From an uncultured Acetatifactor sp. (GTDB lineage: Bacteria > Bacillota > Clostridia > Lachnospirales > Lachnospiraceae): a DNA stretch of 64,000 bases. The notes beneath the pieces are model-generated. The model searched no databases and was not told the origin of the DNA. It saw only the letters and a program-made list of their open reading frames with translations. Shown here piece by piece: positions 18,618-26,406 of this stretch. Position numbers and translations under genes: made by a program. The DNA is taken from the NCBI GenBank assembly GCA_910580225.1, contig CAJTXE010000004.1:1-64000 (forward strand). Direction: 5' to 3'. How positions within the stretch are numbered: position 1 is the first letter of the stretch; every line of letters begins with the position of its first letter.

Positions 18618-18718
18618 GAGGGACGGTCCGTCAGGCGGAAGCCAGGAAGATGAGGGGCCGTCATCAGGTGGGAGTCAGGAGGATAAGGGACGGCCGTCAG
18701 GCGGAAGTGGGGAAGAAA
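18618..18718. repeat. Three imperfect ~34-base tandem repeats
   Basis: Three head-to-tail degenerate copies at 18618-18651, 18652-18684 and 18685-18718. They share the core GGGRCGG.CCGTCAGGCGGAAG. They lie in the non-coding stretch between fabT and cls; this part has no evident gene. Confidence 0.6.
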
Positions 18719-18865
18719 AGCCGCAGGCGGAAGGCTTGAAAATACAGGCAGGGTCTGTAAGAAAGGGAGATAGGAATTTATGTCCCGCCGCAGATGCCTC
18801 CGGGGCTGAAGGTAAGGCGCAGACTGTCGGTGGGGAATGCAGACACAGATACCGGGAGAGCGGAA

Positions 18866-20443
18866 ATGGGAATGAAGAATACCATCAGTATGGGAGAAAG
18901 GGTCAATGCGACGATCAGCAGGATCAAGAAAGTCATCTACGGCAGGACAGTGATGATCCTGCTGGGGTTTCTTGCTCAGTTGATTCTGCTGGGTGTGGGG
19001 TATATTCTTCTGAGGAATTACAGTTTTCTGTTCTATATTTTTTTCCTGTCCATTGGTGCGGTTGCGGTGGTATACATTTTCAATGCACCCGGCAATCCGG
19101 ATCTGAAGTTGTCATGGATGCTTCCCATTGCTATCTTTCCGGTATTCGGGGCTATTTTTTATGTCACCATTGTGAGCCAGCCCGGTACGAAAGTATTGTA
19201 CGACCGGCTGCTGGAACAGGCGGAGAATACGAAGAAATATGTCCTTCCCCGGAGAGAGGTGTGGGAGCGTCTGCGGGAGGAGAGCCCTCATATGGGACAG
19301 CTTGCCCATTATCTGGAGAAGTGTGACAACAGCCCTGTTTATGACGGTACACAGGTAAAATATTATCCGCTGGGAGACAGTCAGTTCGTGGATATGGTTG
19401 AGGAACTGAAAAAGGCGGAAAAATACATTTTTATAGAATTTTTTATTGTGTCAAGCGGACAAATGCTGGGAGAGATTCTGGATATTCTGAAAGAGAAGGC
19501 AAAACAGGGAGTAGAGGTGCGGTTTATGTATGACGGTACCAATGTATTGTGGAACCTGCCCAACTTTTTTCCGGATATGCTGGAAGAGGAAGGGATCCGC
19601 TGCAAGATGTTTGCCCCTATCAAGTTCATCTTTTCTCCCCATTACAACAACCGCGATCACAGGAAGATCCTGGTCATAGACGGCCGGGTAGCATTTACCG
19701 GCGGCATCAACCTTGCAGATGAATATATTAACAGGAAGAATCGGTTCGGACATTGGAAGGATGCGGGGGCCATGGTAAGGGGAGACGCCGTGGAGCGTTT
19801 TACTTATATGTTTCTGGAAATGTGGAATGAGTCGGAACGGATTCAGGAACCCGGTAGGAAATACAGACTGCCTGCGGATGCTGCCGTATCCGGGGATGGT
19901 TATGCCATTCCCTACAGTGTATGTCCGCTTGGGCCGGAGCGTGTGGGGGAGATGGTCTACCTGGATATCATCAATACGGCTCATACTTATGTCCACATTA
20001 TGACACCTTACCTGATTCCGGATGATCGGATGATCATGGCTTTGACGTATGCGGCCAGAAGAGGGGTGGAAGTCGTAATTGTTATGCCCCATATCCCGGA
20101 TAAGAAATATGCCTTTATGCTGGCTAAGACCTATTACAACCAGCTTCTGGAGGCAGGAGTCCGGATCTATGAATATGAGCCGGGTTTTGTCCATGCCAAG
20201 GTATTTGTGTCAGATGATATGAAGGCTGTAGTGGGCACAGTGAATCTGGATTACCGCAGTCTGTATCACCATTTTGAGTGTGGTCTGGTTCTGTACCGGA
20301 ATTCCCAGATAGCCGTCATGGAAAAGGATATACAGGATACGCTGGATAAATGTATTGAGGTGAAAGTGGAGGATTACAGGAGACTGAAGCTTACAGACAG
20401 GGCACTGGGAAGAATTATGCGGATTGTAGCTCCTTTGATGTAG
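18866..20443 (+). CDS. cls: Cardiolipin synthase
   Basis: A 525-residue phospholipase D-superfamily cardiolipin synthase joining two phosphatidylglycerol molecules. Two N-terminal membrane helices (about residues 25-75) precede two HKD motifs: HRKILVID...GGIN and HAKVFVSD...GTVNLD. The start at 18866 follows GGGAG at about 9 bases; an ATG two codons later is also possible. A strong terminator follows. Confidence 0.92.
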   Translation: MGMKNTISMGERVNATISRIKKVIYGRTVMILLGFLAQLILLGVGYILLRNYSFLFYIFFLSIGAVAVVYIFNAPGNPDLKLSWMLPIAIFPVFGAIFYVTIVSQPGTKVLYDRLLEQAENTKKYVLPRREVWERLREESPHMGQLAHYLEKCDNSPVYDGTQVKYYPLGDSQFVDMVEELKKAEKYIFIEFFIVSSGQMLGEILDILKEKAKQGVEVRFMYDGTNVLWNLPNFFPDMLEEEGIRCKMFAPIKFIFSPHYNNRDHRKILVIDGRVAFTGGINLADEYINRKNRFGHWKDAGAMVRGDAVERFTYMFLEMWNESERIQEPGRKYRLPADAAVSGDGYAIPYSVCPLGPERVGEMVYLDIINTAHTYVHIMTPYLIPDDRMIMALTYAARRGVEVVIVMPHIPDKKYAFMLAKTYYNQLLEAGVRIYEYEPGFVHAKVFVSDDMKAVVGTVNLDYRSLYHHFECGLVLYRNSQIAVMEKDIQDTLDKCIEVKVEDYRRLKLTDRALGRIMRIVAPLM

Positions 20444-20467
20444 ATGAGGATTACGAAATGTTTGTTG

Positions 20468-20493
20468 AGGTAGGAATTTTCCTGCCTTTTTTT
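20468..20493 (+). terminator. Rho-independent terminator after cls
   Basis: Stem AGGTAGGAA (20468-20476) pairs with TTCCTGCCT (20479-20487) with one G-U pair, followed by a run of seven T residues to 20493. Confidence 0.85.
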
Positions 20494-20520
20494 ATGCCCA
20501 GGCCCGTGCGGTGGAAGTTT

Positions 20521-20555
20521 GCCGCTAAAGCGGCTCACGGGGATAAAATCTCCCC
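20521..20555. repeat. Two short hairpins upstream of the sigma-factor gene
   Basis: GCCGCT-AA-AGCGGC (20521-20534) is followed by GGGGA...TCCCC (about 20539-20555). They fall in the 250-base space between the cls terminator and the sigma-factor start, probably in its untranslated leader. No role is assigned. Confidence 0.4.
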
Positions 20556-20692
20556 TACTCGATTTTTTGGGGGGTTGTGTTATTCTTTGTGTAAGTCAGA
20601 AACATATGTTGGTAATTGTCGTCTGTAAAGGCAGGGGAGACTTGGCGGGGGACCAAACAAAGGCGGAGAAACAAAAGACAGGAGGACGGATA

Positions 20693-21253
20693 TTGAGAGA
20701 TACGGAAATACTGGATTTGTATTGGGCCAGGGAGGAAAGAGCTATTTCGGAGACACAGATGTCTTACGGAAAGTACTGCTACAGCATTGCCTGGCATATC
20801 TTGTACGACAGAGAAGACTCGGACGAATGTGTGAATGACACATGGCTGAGGGCCTGGAATGCCATACCTCCGAAGAGACCGGGCAGACTTGCTCTGTTTC
20901 TGGGCACGATTACACGGAATTTATCTCTGGACAGATGGAAGGAAAAGCATACCATGAAGAGAGGGAAGGGTGAAATGATGCTGGTGTTGGATGAACTGGC
21001 GGAATGCATACCGGATGTGCGCAGTACGGAGGAAGCGGTTGAGGCTGCAGAGTTGGAACGTATGCTGAACGATTTTCTCCATACATTGCCGGAACGGGAT
21101 TGCAACGTGTTTCTGCGCCGATACTGGTATGTAGAGGAGTACGGAGAGATCGCAAAGCGCTATAACATGAAACTGAATACAGTGAAGACATCACTGTTCC
21201 GTACCAGGGCCAGACTGCGGGAATATCTGGAAAAGGAGGGCGTGATTATATGA
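20693..21253 (+). CDS. RNA polymerase sigma factor, sigma-70 family (ECF-like)
   Basis: A 186-residue small sigma factor. Region 2 contains YCYSIAWHILYDREDSDECVNDTWLRAW and the stretch FLGTITRNLSLDRW; region 4 is a helix-turn-helix near LPERDCNVFLRRYWYVEEYGEIAKRYNMKLNTVKTSLFRTR. The likely start is TTG at 20693, because AGGAGG lies a few bases before it. ATG codons further upstream lack a ribosome binding site. The stop overlaps the next start (ATGA), coupling it to a membrane protein that probably controls it. Confidence 0.85.
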   Translation: MRDTEILDLYWAREERAISETQMSYGKYCYSIAWHILYDREDSDECVNDTWLRAWNAIPPKRPGRLALFLGTITRNLSLDRWKEKHTMKRGKGEMMLVLDELAECIPDVRSTEEAVEAAELERMLNDFLHTLPERDCNVFLRRYWYVEEYGEIAKRYNMKLNTVKTSLFRTRARLREYLEKEGVII

Positions 21254-22470
21254 AAAAGAAAGGATATGACAATTCGGAGGGAGATCGCCCTTTTTCCCCA
21301 AAAGGAGGACAGGAGCAGGCGTTGAGACTGATGGAAGCTTTGTCTGGTGTAGAGGAGGAATTGCTGGAACGCTCTGACGGGCAGGTTTCCCGGACAGGTT
21401 CTGACGGAAGGCGTCTCGGGAAAGGCGACAGGAAGAAACACAGGCCGCTGTGGCAGTATCGGAGCACCTGGGCAGCCGTTCTGTGTTTTGCGGTAATGGG
21501 AGCTATGGGATTGGGCGGATATGGATTGATGCTGAAAGTAAATCAGAACATAGCCGGCGGCATAGCTGATGGCATGGCCGATAACCAGGAAAATGATGCC
21601 GCCATTAGGATGTACGGCAGCCAGGAAGATTCCGTCAGTGAAAACGGCATCTTCCCGGGAGATGGAGCGGAAATATTACCGGAGGCGGAAGAAGAACAGA
21701 AAATAACAGATCTGACCGGTCAACAGAATGCAGCAGAAGGACATGAGAATGAGGCAGGAGCAGGCGATATGGGAGACAGGGAGACGGAGGGCGGCAGCGG
21801 TTTTCGGGAAGGCCAATCTATGTCCGGAAGTCAGAAGCATGATACGGAGAAAAGCACAGGAGAAGCCATATCAGATGAGACAGGATATGAGGACGAGAAG
21901 GAGAGGGAATCTGACAAGCCGAATGCTGCCTTCACGGAGTCTGCAGCCACGGAGGAAGCCTATCCGGCAGCCCGGCTCAAGAAAGTGACAGAGGAGGAAG
22001 CCCGGGAAGACAAGGAATTGGGGGCCTGGATTCCGCAGACTGTTCCGCAGGGATACGTATTTGAAGAAGCGTTCTCCGATGTGGACAGAGAGGAAGAGAA
22101 TCTGACAATTACCTGGACCAGGGAGCTGGACTCCATCTCCTGGACCGTTGTAAAGGAGGAAGAACTTCCCGGGACTGTGGATGTGAACCGGCCGGAGACC
22201 TATGATGTGCATCTCTATGAGATTCCGTGGGCGGAGACCGTGCCGGAGGAATATCGTGAGAGCATGGACCAGCCGGTATTTGCCAGCGGGGATTTTGATC
22301 TGGAAATTGTCAGAAGCCGCATGATTCAACAGGAGGCCAGCGGAGATACGGATACGCCCCGGGGAAATTTTGCCGTAATATATCCTGATAACAGAGTGAT
22401 TTATTTTCAGGGCAGAGGGACTGCAGAGGAGGTCTGGGAGATGTTTATGTCTTTAGAGAAAGGGAACTGA
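21250..22470 (+). CDS. Membrane-anchored anti-sigma-like protein
   Basis: A 406-residue single-pass protein. It has a cytoplasmic N-terminus (1-75), one membrane helix (about residues 76-95, AAVLCFAVMGAMGLGGYGLML), a long Glu/Gly-rich extracellular linker (about 110-245) and a folded C-terminal domain (about 255-406). The C-terminal domain resembles DUF4367-like domains often paired with small sigma factors. Its ATG overlaps the sigma stop (ATGA). By context it is the anti-sigma factor; the N-terminus lacks a clear zinc-binding motif, so the binding mode is unknown. Confidence 0.65.
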   Translation: MKKKGYDNSEGDRPFSPKGGQEQALRLMEALSGVEEELLERSDGQVSRTGSDGRRLGKGDRKKHRPLWQYRSTWAAVLCFAVMGAMGLGGYGLMLKVNQNIAGGIADGMADNQENDAAIRMYGSQEDSVSENGIFPGDGAEILPEAEEEQKITDLTGQQNAAEGHENEAGAGDMGDRETEGGSGFREGQSMSGSQKHDTEKSTGEAISDETGYEDEKERESDKPNAAFTESAATEEAYPAARLKKVTEEEAREDKELGAWIPQTVPQGYVFEEAFSDVDREEENLTITWTRELDSISWTVVKEEELPGTVDVNRPETYDVHLYEIPWAETVPEEYRESMDQPVFASGDFDLEIVRSRMIQQEASGDTDTPRGNFAVIYPDNRVIYFQGRGTAEEVWEMFMSLEKGN

Positions 22471-22505
22471 GGCCGGTTTACGATTCTTAATTCTTTTTAT
22501 AGTGC

Positions 22506-22534
22506 TTGCACCCAAGGCCAGGGACGGATATAAT
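22506..22534 (+). promoter_or_regulatory. Predicted sigma-A promoter for the acyltransferase gene
   Basis: TTGCAC (22506-22511), 17 bases, TATAAT (22529-22534). The ATG is 30 bases further on. Confidence 0.8.
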
Positions 22535-22563
22535 AGACTGGAAAGAGCAGGAGGAGCAGGCGA

Positions 22564-23751
22564 ATGAAAGAACGGGAAGCTTTTCTGGATCAATTGAGAG
22601 GGGCGGCAACCTGTGCGGTGGTTATGCTGCATACGGTAACCGGAGTCATGGATCACACGGATATGGGACTGTATCCTGTGGAGAAGAAAGTATTTCTGAT
22701 CGTGCTGGATCTGGTCTGCTGGTGTGTGCCAGTGTTTCTGCTGATATCGGGCTATCTGTTCCTGAATCAGGACAGGAAGCTGGGAATGGGACGTATGATC
22801 ACAAAGTACGGCAGAAGGATTGTGTTGGCATTGTTCGTGTTTGGTGTTCCTTACGCCTGTCTGGAACAGATTGTGAAGGAACGGTGTTTCCGGTGGGATA
22901 TGCCGGGGAAAGCTTTCTGGATGGTGCTGCGGGGAGAGAGCTGGTCACATTTGTGGTATCTGTATCTGATTCTGATTCTGTATGTGCTGACGCCTTTGTT
23001 GAAAAAGATTTTGACATATCTGCCGCGTTCGGTGCTGTATGGCTTGCTGGCGGTTCTGTTTATCGGAAGCAGTATTCTGCCATATGTGATCAGGGTCACC
23101 GGACAGGAAACGATTCCGTCTCTGCCGGACTGGGGAATATATGGGTTTTACTACATATGCGGTTTTCTGTTTTTCAACGGATTCCATAGATCGGCTTTGT
23201 CCGACGCCGGGATTCCGGAGGATAGAGGGCGTGATGCTTCCCGGAGGGAGGCGGTTTCGTCCGACGCCGGGATTCCGGCAGATGGCAGAGCGGACGGTTC
23301 CGGGAAAGTACAGTCTCCCTGCTTCCTGCCGGAGAATTTCGTGCGAAGGAAAGCTTTGGGCAGAATCTGCGGTATCGCAGCCGGTCTGCTGGCCGCAGGC
23401 ATGGTATGGAGCAGACTGTCAGGCACATATCATGTGCAGATGGCCTATAATTATCCCTTCACGGCAGTGCTTGCTCTGCTGCTTTTTGCGTGGGCCGGAA
23501 GTGGGATAACGGTTCCCCGGAAGGAAAAAAAGGTGTCCTCTGTACTGAGACGGGCGGCAGACTTAAGTTTTACGGTTTACCTTGTGCATCCGGTATTTTT
23601 AAATACGGCGTATAAGTTTTTTCTCATTACGCCGCTGTCTTTTCCGCTGGCGGTTTCTCTGCCGGTTTTCTTTTCAGGTACACTGTTGCTGTCGATTGTG
23701 ACAGCATGGGTGCTGTACCAAATTCCGCTGCTGCGGAAATATGTACTATAA
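22564..23751 (+). CDS. Integral membrane acyltransferase (acyltransferase 3 family)
   Basis: A 395-residue multi-pass membrane protein of the acyltransferase 3 family, which O-acetylates or acylates cell-surface sugars. The N-terminus has LDQLRGAATCAVVMLHTV, with the conserved Arg and His of the family, and about ten hydrophobic helices follow. A hydrophilic loop (about residues 210-260) contains a 20-residue in-frame duplication (SDAGIPED/SDAGIPAD) encoded by a 60-base repeat. The substrate is unknown. The start follows AGGAGGAGCAGGCGA. Confidence 0.85.
   Translation: MKEREAFLDQLRGAATCAVVMLHTVTGVMDHTDMGLYPVEKKVFLIVLDLVCWCVPVFLLISGYLFLNQDRKLGMGRMITKYGRRIVLALFVFGVPYACLEQIVKERCFRWDMPGKAFWMVLRGESWSHLWYLYLILILYVLTPLLKKILTYLPRSVLYGLLAVLFIGSSILPYVIRVTGQETIPSLPDWGIYGFYYICGFLFFNGFHRSALSDAGIPEDRGRDASRREAVSSDAGIPADGRADGSGKVQSPCFLPENFVRRKALGRICGIAAGLLAAGMVWSRLSGTYHVQMAYNYPFTAVLALLLFAWAGSGITVPRKEKKVSSVLRRAADLSFTVYLVHPVFLNTAYKFFLITPLSFPLAVSLPVFFSGTLLLSIVTAWVLYQIPLLRKYVL
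23199..23278 (+). repeat. 60-base-period direct repeat inside the acyltransferase gene
   Basis: The 20-base stretch GTCCGACGCCGGGATTCCGG occurs at 23199-23218 and again at 23259-23278. The period is exactly 60 bases, so the frame is kept. It looks like a recent tandem duplication in a loop-coding part. Confidence 0.8.
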
Positions 23752-23884
23752 GGGAAAGTATGTTTTGGACTGATGGGCAGACAGCGATAGAGGGAACCGG
23801 ATGTTTTAAGATAGAGGCAATCGGCAGGAACATGCCGGGGGAGTCTGGTCAGGGTCACAGAGAAAATCAGGAAAAATTCCAGAC

Positions 23885-24868
23885 ATGGAAAATCAAAATT
23901 TCAGACAGGAAAAGGGTAAGGGTATGTGGGTTGCGAATAACTGGGAAGAATATCGGGTACTGGATGCTGCGGGAGGAGAAAAGCTGGAAAGGTGGGGGGA
24001 CTATATTCTGGTTCGGCCTGACCCCCAGGTCATCTGGAATACACCTCACAACCATGAAGGTTGGAGAAACAGGAACGGACACTACCACAGGAGCGCAAAA
24101 GGCGGAGGAGAGTGGGAATTTTTCCATCTGCCTGATGAGTGGAGCATTTCCTATTCGTTCCGGGAGACAGAGGGAGAGGACGCTGCAGCGAATGTCACCG
24201 GAAAGGAGAGGCTGTGGGGAGGTAAAAAGCTGATATTTCGTTTGAAACCATTCAGTTTTAAACACACGGGTTTGTTTCCCGAACAAGCTGTAAACTGGGA
24301 ATGGTTATCCAATCTGATCAGGGGGGCCTGCCGGCCTGCAGACAAGCCGGTGAAGGTCCTGAATCTCTTTGCGTATACCGGAGGCGCCACATTGGCGGCG
24401 GCAGCTTCCGGTGCGAGTGTGGTCCATGTGGATGCTTCTAAAGGTATGGTTGGATGGGCAAAGGAGAATGCCGCTGCTTCGGAACTTGGCAGTGCGCCTG
24501 TTCGCTGGCTGGTGGATGATTGTGTCAAATTCGTGGAGCGGGAAATCCGGCGGGGAAATCGGTATGACGGGATCATCATGGATCCGCCGTCTTACGGCAG
24601 GGGACCAAAAGGTGAAATCTGGAAGATGGAAGAGAATATCTGGGCCTTTATTGAACTGTCCCGGAAGCTGCTGTCCCGGGACGCCCTGTTTTTCCTGATC
24701 AATTCCTATACCACCGGACTGCAGCCGGCGGTACTGTCCTACATGATGAACCAGGCTCTTACAAAACACTTGGGAGGCCGGGTGGAGGCTGATGAAATCG
24801 GTTTGCCTGTGGAGGATAGCTGCCTGGTTCTTCCCTGCGGTGCTTCCGGGCGTTGGTGGAGACCGTGA
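23885..24868 (+). CDS. Class I SAM-dependent methyltransferase (RlmI/RlmK-like)
   Basis: A 327-residue Rossmann-fold methyltransferase. The SAM-binding motif is VLNLFAYTGGATLAAAASGA, then VHVDASKGMVGWAKEN, and the catalytic/substrate loop is IIMDPPSYGRGPKGE. This is the pattern of the rRNA cytosine-C5 (RlmI-type) methyltransferase group. The N-terminal WVANNWEEYRVLDAAGGEKLERWGDY segment is usual in Firmicute members. A second possible start is the ATG at 23924. Its exact rRNA position is not known from sequence. Confidence 0.85.
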   Translation: MENQNFRQEKGKGMWVANNWEEYRVLDAAGGEKLERWGDYILVRPDPQVIWNTPHNHEGWRNRNGHYHRSAKGGGEWEFFHLPDEWSISYSFRETEGEDAAANVTGKERLWGGKKLIFRLKPFSFKHTGLFPEQAVNWEWLSNLIRGACRPADKPVKVLNLFAYTGGATLAAAASGASVVHVDASKGMVGWAKENAAASELGSAPVRWLVDDCVKFVEREIRRGNRYDGIIMDPPSYGRGPKGEIWKMEENIWAFIELSRKLLSRDALFFLINSYTTGLQPAVLSYMMNQALTKHLGGRVEADEIGLPVEDSCLVLPCGASGRWWRP

Positions 24869-24985
24869 AGCATAAACAGCCTGGAGTTTCAGACGATTTC
24901 TGTCTCCTCCCGTTCACGGCAGTAAATGCACCGAGTAAACAGTAATTCCAGAGGAACAGCCGGAGTCGGAATTTTGAGATTTGGG

Positions 24986-25014
24986 TTGATTAATCTGTAC
25001 GAAGGGCTTATAAT
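24986..25014 (+). promoter_or_regulatory. Predicted sigma-A promoter for the transaldolase gene
   Basis: TTGATT (24986-24991), a 17-base spacer, TATAAT (25009-25014), about 40 bases before the start codon. Confidence 0.8.
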
Positions 25015-25056
25015 AAAAAAAGCTCGGATGAGAAAAGAATGAGAGGAGATACGGCT

Positions 25057-25710
25057 ATGCGTTTTTTTATTGATACGGCGAAGGTAGAGGATATCAGGAA
25101 AGCAAATGACATGGGTGTTATCTGCGGCGTCACCACAAATCCTTCCCTGATAGCAAAGGAGGGCAGAGTATTTGAGGAAGTAATCGCGGAGATCGCTTCT
25201 ATCGTGGACGGGCCTATCAGCGGCGAAGTGAAAGCCACCACCGCAGATGCGGAGGGCATGATCAGAGAGGGCAGGGAGATTGCGAAGATTCATCCCAATA
25301 TGGTGGTAAAGATTCCCATGACAGTGGAAGGCTTAAAGGCCTGCAAGGTTCTGTCAGCAGAGGGGATCAAGGTAAATGTAACCCTGATTTTCACATCCAA
25401 CCAGGCGCTGCTCGCCGCAAGGGCAGGAGCGGCATTTGTGTCACCTTTCCTGGGACGCCTGGACGATATCAGCCAGAGAGGTGTGGATCTGATCCGGGAG
25501 ATTTCCGACATCTTTGCCATGACGGATCTGGATACCGAAATTATCGCTGCAAGCGTACGGAATCCCGTTCATGTAACCGACTGTGCTCTGGCGGGAGCCG
25601 ATATTGCCACAGTTCCCTATGGGGTTATTGAGCAGATGGTGAAGCATCCTCTGACCGATGCGGGGATTGTCAGGTTCCAGGAAGACTACAAAGCTGTGTT
25701 TGGCGAGTGA
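25057..25710 (+). CDS. fsa: Transaldolase / fructose-6-phosphate aldolase-like
   Basis: A 217-residue short transaldolase of the TalC/FSA type. The Schiff-base Lys85 lies in MVVKIPMT; GVTTNPSLIAKEG and VSPFLGRLDD are family hallmarks. Such proteins in Firmicutes usually work as transaldolase in the pentose phosphate pathway. I chose ATG 25057 (GAGGAG upstream) over the in-frame ATG at 25039. Confidence 0.93.
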   Translation: MRFFIDTAKVEDIRKANDMGVICGVTTNPSLIAKEGRVFEEVIAEIASIVDGPISGEVKATTADAEGMIREGREIAKIHPNMVVKIPMTVEGLKACKVLSAEGIKVNVTLIFTSNQALLAARAGAAFVSPFLGRLDDISQRGVDLIREISDIFAMTDLDTEIIAASVRNPVHVTDCALAGADIATVPYGVIEQMVKHPLTDAGIVRFQEDYKAVFGE

Positions 25711-25743
25711 TAATAAAGAAGGTTTTTATACCAATGCAGGAAA

Positions 25744-25788
25744 AAGAACTGCCGTGCTCCTGTTGTCAGGATTGGTGCGGCAGTTCTT
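25744..25788. terminator. Bidirectional hairpin terminator between fsa and SASP
   Basis: An 11-base perfect stem, AAGAACTGCCG (25744-25754) with CGGCAGTTCTT (25778-25788), has a further CCTG/CAGG pairing inside. On the minus strand it is followed by a T-rich run, so it ends the SASP transcript; it probably also ends fsa transcription. Confidence 0.8.
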
Positions 25789-25845
25789 CTTATCTTGCTG
25801 TTATTTTTCTATTTCAGCAAATTTGGTTCCGGTCAGCCGGGAGCC

Positions 25846-26046
25846 TTATTTCATCTGCTCTTCCTGCTTCTTGATCATACGACGAACCATCTCGCCGCCG
25901 ATGGAACCAGCTTCACGGGAAGTCAAATCACCGTTGTAACCTTCCTTCAGGTTTACACCCAGCTCGGATGCTACCTCGGTCTTAAAACGATCCATTGCTG
26001 CCTTTGCTTCAGGTACTTCTACTCTGTTGCTTCTGTTGTCGGACAT
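25846..26046 (-). CDS. Alpha/beta-type small acid-soluble spore protein
   Basis: A 66-residue SASP that coats and protects DNA in spores. It has the two family signatures: EAKAAMDRFKTEVASELGV, with the GPR protease cleavage region, and GDLTSREAGSIGGEMVRRMI. The ATG at 26046 follows GGAGGTGAA. This shows the organism can sporulate. Expression would be expected from sigma-G, but I could not place a convincing sigma-G promoter. Confidence 0.95.
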   Translation of the reverse strand: MSDNRSNRVEVPEAKAAMDRFKTEVASELGVNLKEGYNGDLTSREAGSIGGEMVRRMIKKQEEQMK

Positions 26047-26406
26047 TTATTTCACCTCCATTCATGTCTCTTTTCTATCTTCAAGATAAGTGCTGCATGC
26101 ACCTATCCTGAAGATTCAGTTTAAGTGTTTGCTGCAACTTATCTTGGTCTTAGTATGACCCGGCAAAGAGATAATATGTTGGAAACTTTTGGAGAAATTG
26201 AGACTGCATCAGATCACCCGGAAGGACTTATTCAGAATAGGCTGCATCATCTTTACAGCAAAGGGAAAATATGATACGGTTAATGATATCTATTATTATA
26301 TGTAGGAACATTAAAAAGTTGTTTTCAAAAAACACAGGCCAGGGGACTGCTAAAATACGAGATGGAACCGGAAGGTGTAATAGAAAGATGAAACAGGGGG
26401 AATTTC
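26047..26406. other. Divergent non-coding region between SASP and the first double-HTH regulator
   Basis: A 360-base stretch without a gene. It holds a perfect 10-base inverted repeat, CAAGATAAGT (26082-26091) with ACTTATCTTG (26137-26146), in the SASP leader side. An extended -10-like TGCTAAAAT (26348-26356) lies about 50 bases before the regulator start; no -35 is evident. Confidence 0.5.

Noticed and set aside
24863..24919. Inverted repeat CCGTGAA/TTCACGG after the methyltransferase gene
   Set aside because: Arms of only seven bases with a 43-base loop and no T-run; not a credible terminator.
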